Below are positions 23,601-33,802 of a stretch of 64,000 nucleotides of DNA, piece by piece. Both the position numbers and the translations under genes were made by a program. Under the pieces are notes generated by a model that was given only the letters and a program-made list of their open reading frames with translations, did not search any database and was not told where the DNA came from. Position 1 is the first letter of the stretch; every line of letters starts with the position of its first letter. The stretch is from Oenanthe sinensis (taxonomy: Eukaryota > Streptophyta > Magnoliopsida > Apiales > Apiaceae): the NCBI GenBank assembly GCA_028671895.1, contig CM053800.1, forward strand, positions 13,847,886 to 13,911,885. The letters are read 5' to 3'.

Positions 23601-26600
23601 ATGATAATTGATCAGGCATATAATTTGACAATTTAAAAAATATGTTTGATAATGTTAGGATACCGATGGTAAAATATAATATAGGATCCTAATAAGTATG
23701 TATTCTAACCCCTCGAAAATTTAGAATACCAACTTAATATAATCATATATTATAATATATTTTTAACAGATAATTTATATAATTAACTTGATTCATATCA
23801 GGATCTATAGTTCTATACGGTTGTTATGTCAGCAAATTTCGAATTTACGATCCTAGATAAGATCAGTTCAGAATGTTTAAACTCTTTTGAAGATATTTCA
23901 ATGTTTAGAATACACAATAAAATGATTCTGAATCGAAAAATATAATAAAGAACATATTTTTACCGATAGTACTGCAGATTTCTAGAGCTAGTCCCGATCA
24001 GACCAGAAGATATGTATGAATCTGATTGTATAGATGGTGAAAACTGATATGCACACCGTTGTCGATATTCTATTCTTGACGTAAGTAGTTTTCATGTCAT
24101 CATCGTCAATTAATACATACGATGACATTATAATCGACTAATTATTATGAATCACAGGTGCATATCACATAAATTGGAGTGGATCACCTTAATCATTCTC
24201 CTCTAATAATTTCTTCTATCCTCGGTTCTGTTACAACTTACAAGTCCCTAATGAGCAAGTCCTATCATCTTTATTACTAAGGGCCTATTTGGATTAATGA
24301 TAAGCAGGGTATAATTCGAAAAATATAAAATTTTAACTTATTAATACTTATAGGGCTTGATGTGCCTGAGGATGACCTCAGGTAGCAACCTAAAGTTAGA
24401 ATATTTTCTAATACAAATATAAGAGTATTTATGTAAATGCAGATGAGTGAATTTAATATTTACAAAACTGTCGCTCAGAATTTGTACTATAATCTCATGC
24501 TACCACACCCTAAGGATGACCTCATGGCCAGTTTTCTCATACTTATAAGATAAACAAAACTGACCCTATATATCTTTTACTTTTTTTACACATGAATATA
24601 TGCATGTATCATCCCCTCTCGTTCAACAAACCTGCAGGGTGAAAATTGTAATATTATGTTTGCGTCAAGTTGTTCAATTGGCACATAGTTGCGTGTTCGC
24701 TAGCTATAACTATAGACCATTATTTATTTTGACTTTTGATCGCTTTATTAGAATTCGCTTTTGACGGTACTCCTATGATGTGCACAAAATTCTACCATGT
24801 TTAGTTATTTTTTACTGACATTAAAACCCTTTAAAACATGTGAATTACATATGGATGACAGAAGACATTAACCTTGTCATGGTAATTAATAAATTTACGG
24901 TTTTACTGTTGAGAATATTGCAGGTAGTATCAGATGAAGGAAGAGCAATGTACAATGGAGGAATGGCTGGACTAACATTTTGGAGTCCTAATGTTAATGT
25001 TTTTAGAGACCCTAGATGGGGCAGGGGACAAGAAACTCCAGGTGAGGACCCTATGGTTGCTGCTAGGTATGGCGCTAGCTATGTTCGTGGACTACAAGGT
25101 AATGTAGGGAACCAGTTGAAGGTTGCGGCTTGTTGCAAACATTACACTGCATATGATCTTGATAACTGGAATGGCGTTGATCGTTTTCACTTCAATGCTA
25201 GGGTAATTATTTAGATTTATAATTATTGTTTTCTAAAACGCGCAATCAGAAAGATATTTACTAAGAAAAGATTCTTATTTAACGAACTATGCAGGTTAGC
25301 AAGCAGGACTTAGAAGACACATATGACGTCCCCTTTAAAGCTTGTGTAACAGAAGGAAAAGTTGCAAGTGTAATGTGCTCATACAATCAGGTTAATGGAG
25401 TCCCAACTTGTGCAGATCCAAATCTCCTAAAGACTACCATTCGTGGCGAATGGCACCTTAACGGGTACGTCTTAGCCACACAGTGCAATCTAGAAAGTAC
25501 CACATTGTTTGATATAAAATGTCACAAAACAAATTCATAAGGCTTAGTCTAGCTGATATCCTAAGTGTGTCGGTACTTACATTCTCAAGTGTGTCAGTAA
25601 ATAAAATTCTCGAATAAGGCTACAGTAAAAATTTATTGACGCTCTGTACATGGGTAATTATAAATTTACAGATATATTGTTTCGGATTGTGATTCGGTTG
25701 GAGTTCTATACGAGAGTCAACACTACACAAGAACACCAGAAGATGCTGTTGCAGCAACAATTAAAGCAGGCAATCAAGAATTTTGCTTCATTTTCATTTA
25801 TAATAAGGGCTAATTTGTGTCAGCGGTGGGATTAACCATATTGGATTTTTACAGGTTTAGATTTAGACTGTGGCCCTTACTTAGCAGTGTTTACAGAAGG
25901 GGCAATTAGACAAGGAAAACTTAGAGAAGCAGATGTTAATGGAGCACTGGCAAACACACTTACAGTTCAAATGCGTCTGGGCATGTTTGATGGGCTTAGG
26001 CAGCCATATGGAAACTTGGGACCACGAGATGTTTGTACTCCAGCTCATCGTCAGCTTGCACTTGAAGCAGCCCGTCAAGGCATTGTCTTACTCTTGAACC
26101 GGGGACGTTCGCCACCTCTATCTACTAGATATCACCATACTGTTGCAGTCATTGGGCCCAATTCTGATGCAACCGTTACTATGATAGGCAACTACGCTGG
26201 TAAATTTCACATACTAATATATAATTTCAATTATAGATACAAGGTTAGGTTAAAATGAGAACACAAAAAAATTGTGAGAACCAAATGTTCTCCACTTGAA
26301 CACAAAGTGCAGCATAGAATAGCAACATAAAAAAAAATATCAGAACATTTGGTTTTTTGGTTCTCATTTGAGTCAGACTCTATGTTTACCTTTAACTATA
26401 CAGTATAAACCATCCTGACATGCTTCTACAAAATCAAAACTACAAATCAGTAAATTACCAATCACATTAATACCATAAACCACTAATGTGAGAAATACAA
26501 ATACGTAATTAATTAGTTTGAAAGATAATATACTTTGTATATGAGGTTTTTAGCAAACACCTCTATAAATTATAGTTATATACTACTTTATTATATAATT

Positions 26601-27847
26601 TTATATTTAGGTGTGGCATGCGGATACACTACTCCGGTACAAGGTATAGCACGGTACGTTCGGACTACCCATCAGGCAGGTTGCACTGGTGTTGCATGTA
26701 CTTCTAACCAGCTTTTTGGAGCTGCGGAGACAGCTGCCAGGCAGGCTGATGCGACTGTGTTAGTAATGGGCCTTGATCAATCAATAGAAGCTGAGGCTAG
26801 AGATCGGTCAAGTATTCTATTACCTGGATATCAACAAGAACTGATATCTAGAGTTGCCAGGGCCTCTAGAGGCCCAACCATATTGATTCTCATGTCCGGT
26901 GGACCTATTGATGTTGGATTTGCCAAGATAGATCCCAAAATTACTGCTATTATATGGGCTGGCTATCCTGGTCAAGAAGGCGGTACCGCAATTGCTGATG
27001 TTTTATTTGGCATGACAAATCCAGGTAATATAGAATTCAACCTTACATTATATTGTTGTATTATATGCTGACTACTCACAAAAGAATAACACATCAGTAA
27101 ACTCTTTGCGTATACTAGATCTTTCCTATACACGGCTGATGCAAGACTTTTGTGCAAATGATTTACCTGTTTACAGATCTTGACAAATAAAACTGTTTCT
27201 AGTATCTTGTACTATGCTGTTTATACCATTAATTTATAATTGGGTGCTGACAAATCTCAGGGGGCAAGCTGCCAATGACTTGGTACCCACAAAGTTACTT
27301 AGCAAAGGTGCCAATGACAAACATGGACATGAGGGCAAACCCAGCAAGAGGTTACCCAGGCCGAACTTATCGTTTCTACAAAGGCCCAGTCATTTTCCCT
27401 TTTGGGCATGGCTTAAGTTACACTACCTTTGCCCAAACCTTAGCCCATGCCCCAACTTCTATTTCAGTGTCATTGGCCAATAATAACTCCTTCAAGAATT
27501 CAACAATGTTGAGAGACAGTCTTAGAGTTACACACACAAATTGTGATGGTCTTAGTGTTGGTGTACATGTTGATGTCAAGAATACAGGGACTATGGATGG
27601 TCCGCACACACTCCTTGCATACTCAGTGCCTCCTGGAGCTGCAAATTTGGATTCGAATAAGCAATTGATTGGATTTGAGAAAGTTCACTTGGTAGCCGGA
27701 GCTCAACAAAGGGTTAGAATTCATGTTGATGTGTGCAAACATCTAAGTGTTGTCGATAAGTTTGGAATTCGAAGAATTCCAATGGGTGAACATAGTATAC
27801 ATGTTGGAGATCTTAAGCATTCCATTTCTGTCCAAATTTCTTTATAG
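20632..27847 (+). CDS. BXL: Secreted GH3 beta-D-xylosidase (plant BXL family, BXL1/BXL4-like)
   Basis: Seven exons: 20632-21033, 24924-25202, 25295-25464, 25672-25769, 25855-26199, 26611-27024 and 27261-27847. They join without a frame break to 764 aa, close to the usual 770 aa. An N-terminal signal peptide (SLLHLFIYIILCVHA) implies secretion to the cell wall. The GH3 N-domain shows LGILGYEWWSEALHGVSN, WSPNVNVFRDPRWGRGQETPGEDP, ACCKHYTAYD and IVSDCDSVGV, whose first Asp (about D289) is the catalytic nucleophile. The GH3 C-domain has AVIGPNSD, MGLDQSIEAEARDR and WAGYPGQEGG. A fibronectin-III-like domain ends the protein (GHGLSYTTF, VDVKNTGTMDGPHTLL). The family releases xylose, and in bifunctional members arabinose, from xylan and arabinan. 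One oddity: the usual LLKN in the C-domain reads LLLN (K to L) and LPL reads PPL. No nonsense change was seen. Confidence 0.94.
21621..21861. mobile_element. Stowaway-like MITE in xylosidase intron 1 (241 bp)
   Basis: It is flanked by TA. The left end TTCCCTTCGTCCTGAATTAA continues to CTTATTTAATTTTTCTGTAG. The inverted right end CTCAACGGTTTCAAATTAAC continues to TTGTTTAACTTTTTTACGG. The long imperfect terminal repeats and CCCTTCGTCC start fit the Tc1/mariner Stowaway group. Confidence 0.6.
22495..22590 (+). repeat. 26-bp tandem repeat in xylosidase intron 1
   Basis: Units beginning GTTCTGTAAATTGAAAATT start at 22498, 22524 and 22550, with a truncated fourth at about 22575. The block ACATAATAATAGTGTTCTGT recurs on both sides of the array. 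Confidence 0.7.
25770..25854 (+). other. GC-AG (non-canonical) intron 4 of the xylosidase gene
   Basis: The coding frame ...ATIKA|GLDLDCG requires a donor at AAAGCAG|GCAATC (GC at 25770-25771) and an acceptor TTTTTACAG|GTTTAG. No GT donor preserves the conserved protein. GC-AG introns are a known minor class spliced by the major spliceosome. Confidence 0.8.
26243..26383. mobile_element. Small MITE-like inverted repeat in xylosidase intron 5
   Basis: AAAATGAGAAC...GAGAACCAAATGTTCT on the left mirrors AGAACATTTGGTTTTTTGG plus TTCTCATTTGAGTCAGACT on the right. The right end, read inward as GAGTCTGACTCAAATGAGAA, resembles a common plant MITE terminus. Confidence 0.5.
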
Positions 27848-28610
27848 GAGCTCATGTGTTTCGAAGCAAATAACACGATATGTATGTGAAAACTAATATA
27901 CACTTGAAAAAAGGAAAATGTATTAGCTCTGTAGATTTCTTTTCTGCCAAATTGGTTCTAAGAATTAATTTTGGCAGCAATTGTAACAACAAATATTAAG
28001 AATGTTGTACTTGCCTATTAAGAATGTTGTACTTTTCCAAAGATATAGAGGAAACGAAATGTGTTCCTCCTTCAAATTGATATGGGTTCTAGAAAAATCG
28101 CTTTATATATGGTTGGTTTTCTATTTGTATAAGTTGTATTTTTTTTAATTATTCGATACAAATCGATCAACTAACCCATCCATACAAATGCTATTAAGTT
28201 GTAAAGGTTAAATTAATTGACGCGTTATTAATATATGAGATATAAATGCTTTAATTTTTTCCTATGGGATATTTATCTATTTCTATTTACTATAATAGAG
28301 ACTTGAAAATTAATATTTTTTTAAAATATATAAATATGTGGCTAATGGTTAGCCACATCAATGTAAATTTCAAATATTCAACTTTTCTCTCCTCTATCTC
28401 TCTCTCTAATATTCTAGCTTATCTAGACTTTTTAAAAAACTATGAGAACAAATTGAACATCTTTACTTTCAATAGTAGTAGACTAATACTAGAAACCGGA
28501 AACAGCTACAAGTATTTCTAAGTATGAGACGTTATAGATTTGCAGTTCTTAAAACCAAAGCATACAAAAATTTAAGTATGCTTGAAGTAGTACGTAAGAA
28601 ATAAACTTAC
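27848..28610. other. 3' UTR and downstream spacer of the xylosidase gene
   Basis: AT-rich sequence follows the stop codon. AAGAATGTTGTACTT is directly repeated at about 27998 and 28019. No further exon was recognised. Confidence 0.5.
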
Positions 28611-29645
28611 CACCACAAATTTCTCTTCTCCTTGTACCATGTGATTGCAGAGACTCTACGCTGGCTGGAAAATTCAACCGGAGCAACTTTAAACAAGATT
28701 TTTCATTCTGAGATGGTGTTTCATTCTGCTTCTCAGGAACTAGACAATCTGTGTTGAAGTAGAGCTTTGAAATAAGGTATCAGGCAGACTTTCGTCCGCA
28801 TCCTCACCAATATCATTGCACCATTAGCAAGCACTTGCCTGTAAAGAAAATAAACGAGGCAATGGGCCTTCTTTCTGATTCTTTTCCATATCTGAAGTTT
28901 TGATTAATGAGAGGAGAAGATCATGCTTATTAACATAAGAACTAAATCCCTACTCAAGTTTAATTCTAATATTGGAGAATTTCCTAGAATCAAACTCAAT
29001 ATTCCATTAAATTACAAGTATACACAACTGAGCTACCATCTATTCCAGTCTCTTTCGCTTACGAGTTTAAAACAAAAACTTTTTAAAAATCTGGGCAATG
29101 CGCATGTAAAAATCAAATAGTAGAACAATCCGAAAGAGCACTCAAAACTACAAACTTAATGCTCTCCGCTTAAGGCGTTATGAGGATTGCTACAACGGAC
29201 AAAAACCAAAATCATTGCACTTCAAGAAAAATTATAATTCAAGGCATCTTATGAAACAAGTACATTGCACCACCAGGCTACCCTGCTTTTGCATACCCCG
29301 AAATCAAAATATTTCAAGAACATGCACCACATTTTCTCAGTCATTTTATCAAATATCTTCTGGGTATGTACGAGATTATTACATATTTGCATTTAAAATA
29401 CAAATCTAGGAGGTGAAATGTAAATATAATAATACAAGGCTTAAAAACATGTGACCATAAGAATATACTCCGTATATACTACAGGCATACATATACATAT
29501 ACATATAATATCAAATTGACTAATAAAATCTATAATCTCGTATCAAACAATATAGGCAACATACCTGAGATTTCGAGGCAGATTAGGGTTTGGGGTCAAT
29601 CGAGATTCGAGAGTGAGGGCTCTGACTTGTGAAGCTGAATATTAC
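28611..29645 (-). pseudogene. Two minus-strand exon candidates of an unidentified transcript or gene remnant
   Basis: On the minus strand, a putative first exon (about 29645-29565) contains CCCCAAACCCTAATCTGCC, including the telo-box AAACCCTAA common in leaders of plant housekeeping genes, and ends CTCAG|GTATGTTG. After about 725 bp an acceptor TTTTCTTTACAG opens a second exon (28838-28611), which ends GGTG|GTAAGTTTA, a strong donor. The second exon is open for about 60 codons up to the donor in one frame (LVPEKQNETPSQNEK...RRREICGG), while upstream codons contain stops. I do not recognise the protein, and no third exon was found before the xylosidase gene. It could be a truncated gene or a spliced non-coding RNA. 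Confidence 0.4.
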
Positions 29646-29649
29646 TAGT

Positions 29650-30496
29650 ATGTTTGTCTAATATTTTATATTTTTATAAGTTATATATTTTTGTTCTCAT
29701 AATAATAATTTAAATTTAAATTGTATTTCATATTACGTTTATAAATATTTTTATATAATTTTTAATTTAATTTATATGTATCTGTATTTGAAATTAATAT
29801 GATTTTTGTATTTTGTTTATACAAATTTATAACACGTGCGAAGAATGGGATAAATGTCTAATATTTAGGTAAATTTATTTTTTATATTATATTTTATTGA
29901 TAGTTACTATAAAATTTATAACGTTGAGAATTTATGTTAATATAATATAATATTATACGTAAGGAGTTATATAAAAGGAAAACTATTGGGAGTTAGAGTT
30001 GTATGTTATTATACCATGATATTTATATATTAATATTCATAAAATTTAATGATATATTAAATAAAAATTATAGGATAAGTATGATTCTTAAGATAGAAAA
30101 TATAGAATATAATTTAAATATAATATAATATTATCCGTGAAGAGTTGTATAAAAAGATGACTATCGGATGTTAGAGTTGTATGTATGATATATATTCTTT
30201 TTAAAATTAAATTTTATTAAAATTGAATGGTTAAGATCGTTTCTATGATTCATCTAAAATTGAACGGTTAGGATCTTTTTTATGGTTCACCTTGGACCAA
30301 TTTTTTTAATTTTTCAGCTACAATAATATAATATAGAAATGTCTTTTAATAAAAAATTAATATTATTTTTATTATATATTTATGGAAAAAATTTAGATTA
30401 ATTATAATTAATTTGATATTGACAGTTATTTGGAATCTCGTTACAATTAATAATTTTTTGTTATAATAATTTTTCGTTATACTTTCTTTTTAAAAA
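29650..30496. repeat. AT-rich spacer with two local duplications
   Basis: A unit of about 70 bp (TAATATAATATAATATTAT ... GAGTTAT/GTATAAAA ... GTTAGAGTTGTATG) occurs at about 29938-30005 and again at about 30117-30183. Shortly after, AAATTGAAYGGTTARGATC is tandemly duplicated at about 30217 and 30254. No gene was seen. Confidence 0.55.
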
Positions 30497-32478
30497 TGTA
30501 TCATCAATACAGATAATGGATCGAGCATATTTTCAACTATCAACCATTGATTTAAATATTCATATTACATATTTGCACAGAGACTTTTTAAAATCCCATT
30601 ACGTATTCATTTAAATAAAAGCTACAACTTAACTATACAAATTCAAATCTAAATATAAACTTTACAACTCCTCAAAGTCAGCAACTCGCACTCTTCCTAT
30701 TAATTAGTCCACCTAACGTATCGGGGGAAACAAAGAAATATAGACCGACAGTGAGCGAAAGGTTCATATACGGATATAAAATTATGCAAAGAGTACAAGA
30801 GTTATAACGATGATAATATGAACAAATAAAATATCTGAATAAAGAATGTTGAAACAAACTGAAAGAGACAAAAGATATTGGTCATACTTAACTCACGATA
30901 TAAACAAATAAAAAGATACGATAGATACTTATCTTACAATCACAACATACATACTTTTTAATCCCAAATATTCTTACTCTTACTCGTACACTTACTAGTC
31001 ATATATTATAATGATCAAATACTGAAATACAAATTTACTTACTGATATGGGAGACAATCTTACACTTACAGGATGTCCTACATTTCGGTTCTCCAGAATA
31101 TGTAGTCATCAAAACTTATAGGGACTTGCATAGAACAAATCAAATGTTACCCAAAATTTTACAGGGGCTTGCACGATACAAAACACAATGTTACCCAAAT
31201 GACCAAACAAACATACACAATAGTCATGACTCTACGTGTCCCATAACTCCAGCGACACGCCCATAGAATTTAAATATACCGTATAGGTGGTGCCAAAGCA
31301 TGAGATTATCCACTCATGACGGAGGTCTTACGAAATCTCCCAAATCATATATATATATCACAAATTAACTGAAAATATCTTACTAAAAATATCACACACG
31401 CCAAAAATCATATAATATGGACTATACAAATAAAATCAAATCAGACTAGTCCGGAAATTTAGCAATTTACTCTATAAAGATGAACTCAAATGAAAAAGAA
31501 CAAAACACAGAACTCGTAGAGGATTCCGAGACCTTTCCAGAATGGTAAGACTCGTCAAAAACGGATAAGAAACGAATGTAAAAAATAACCAAAGATGAGC
31601 TGTTAGAATAGAATCAGCACCTGATCACTGTAGTATTTTGAGATTTAAGACATCGAAACCACAGAATCTGACAGCGGAATGTAAACAAAACATGAAGATA
31701 TCAAAAATACCGTTCCAGAGTGATATTACACATAATTATTGAATGCATATTCAATTTATTATGAATTTCAGAAGTTACAGCATATCAATCTGAATTAAAC
31801 CATTAGATTGCATAAAAGGAAGATTTCGACACCCTTACGAACAGAATTTCAGAAAGCGTAAAGAACAAAAGATGTAGATAATCGAAATACCTTTCTAAGG
31901 AGTCCAAAATCATAACATTTGTATGTATAACAAATCAGTTACGAATTTAACAAGAATTCAGACCAGTTATGATATATATATATACGAATTTGAAATAACA
32001 ATATGAAAAGAGAAGATAAAACGAAGATATCCGTACACTAACAATATGAGAACAAAGAGAGAGTGTAGAATGTATCCGTACCTTAAATCTCCAAATACAT
32101 GAATGATCTTCTGTAAAAATATAGATGTCCCCATCACACGAACCCTAATTTGATACAATAACCCATCTTCTCAAGATTTTTCTTCTTCTATTTCTCAATC
32201 TTCTCCTTCTCCTTCTCTTTTTCTTTCTCTTCTATCTTCTCTACGGCTTCCCAACTTTTCTTATGTAACTTACAAAACCCTAACCCTTTTTCTTTTTCTT
32301 TCTATTCTATTTTTTTCTTCTATTTCTTCTCTTAACCAATAATCTCTAAATAATATCCTAATTATAAAATATATATATTCATATTCAAATAATTATATTA
32401 GTAATAATTCACTAATATTATTCTTATTATTAAATTAAATAGCTTAATATATTATTAAAAAAAATATGGGATGTTACA
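30497..32478 (-). mobile_element. Candidate solo LTR, minus strand (left boundary uncertain)
   Basis: Read on the minus strand it begins TGTAACATCCCATATTTT at 32478, a typical start of Ty3/gypsy LTRs in plants. It carries a GA-rich leader-like tract (CT-rich on plus, 32170-32340) but no ORF. The far end is tentatively TGTATCATCAAT (+) at 30497, giving TG...CA ends, but no target duplication was confirmed and no internal domain is present. Confidence 0.45.
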
Positions 32479-32486
32479 GACTTACA

Positions 32487-33613
32487 TGTTTGCATATAAG
32501 CGTGTAGAGTTCAGTTTTAGTTTCAATTGATGATCTCATACCTTAATTAAGATGCATCAAAAGGTTTAAGAATTTGATAATATTAGTATAAGAGGTCGTC
32601 CAATCACCATAAATATGTGATATTGTCGTTTTTCTTACAAATTACTGATGGATTGATTTTTCCATCAATGTATATTTTTCTCAAATTCTCCGAGTTAATA
32701 AAACTCAGATGCTTTTTACAAGGTTAGAAAATAAATAAAATGTTCTTACAAAGTGCTTTAGAGCTGAACAATTGATTCAAGGATATTGTCTAACTTGTAT
32801 TTTTTTAACAATGCTACCACACTTATTTATATGCTTCAAGTGTGTTTTCAATACCTAGAAAAATAAAATACAATTAATTTATTCTAGGACTGTTTCAACT
32901 CTATCTTTCCTTTTTCCTTTTTCCATTTCTGGAAAAGTCTTTAGACTTGGAAAGACATTTTCAACTTAAGTCTTCACAATTATCATAGACTGTCTTCCAT
33001 AGGTGTGCTTTTGTCTGTCAACTTGTGATGTCTCAATCAATTGATAATTTGCTGTTAAACATATGAATTGATTCTTCCTTTTATCCATCAACTAATATTT
33101 TTCTTCGATTGATCTTTATATCCATTGATTGATAATTGATGACTTATCGATTGATAGAAGTTAACAATCGATATATCAATCGATGGGTCTTCATATCAGT
33201 TGATGGTCTTCAATCTTTGATTTGGCTTCTTATCAATTAATCTTCTATCCATTGATGTTTCCATATTAATTGATCATCCTTCACTTACATAATTTTCCTG
33301 TCTTAAAATAATTACAATTTGACTGTCTAAGTTACACATCAGTTGATGACCTATATGGCTATATCAATCGACTCTAGTATCAATTGATGAGAATAATATC
33401 AATTGACTTACACATTATCAGTTGAAATAAACTAAATACACCTATGCTATAATCCATATTATCAGTTGATTCACATAAACATTTCAACTGATGATAAATG
33501 GTTTCCTAATCAATCGATATTTATAACTTTTATATCAATTGATTAGTTACATCAATTAAAATTTCTATGATTCTAAGATTAAAATTATCAAGTTACATGT
33601 ATATTACTAATAA
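32487..33613 (-). repeat. 3' LTR of the Sirevirus-like element (boundaries approximate)
   Basis: The right edge lies just beyond the polypurine tract at 33614-33626. The left edge is set at a TG (32487) by inference only. The LTR is packed with about 20 variants of the short palindrome ATCAATTGAT/ATCGATTGAT, densest at 33035-33560. Confidence 0.5.
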
Positions 33614-33626
33614 TCTCCCCCTATTT
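33614..33626 (-). other. Polypurine tract of the Sirevirus-like element
   Basis: On the minus strand AAATAGGGGGAGA directly precedes the presumed 3' LTR, in the position and form typical of Copia plus-strand primers. Confidence 0.6.
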
Positions 33627-33802
33627 GTGTCTTTGACATGAACAGACATAAATCTTCTTGATGATAACAAAAATTCTTAACTATATTCATTCAAATAGAA
33701 TCATGAAACTTAAAAGAACTTTAATTTTACAAGTACTAGTTGATGAATAATTTCTGCAAGTGGCTCCAGTGTTTTTAATTCTTCATGTTCTTCATTCTTC
33801 AC

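Larger units (their letters stand above)
21034..24923 (+). other. Intron 1 of the beta-xylosidase gene (3.9 kb)
   Basis: Canonical GTATAC...TTGCAG. It is far longer than the other five introns (85-411 bp). It contains a Stowaway-like MITE (21621-21861), TA/TG-rich simple repeats (about 21955-21990 and 23105-23145) and a 26-bp tandem repeat (22495-22590). No ORF of note was seen. Confidence 0.85.

Noticed and set aside
24281..24540. Possible MITE with GGGCCTATTTGGATTAATG end and GAGGATGACCTCAGG palindrome
   Set aside because: Only one plausible end was found. The inner GGTAGCA inverted match is too short to call an element.
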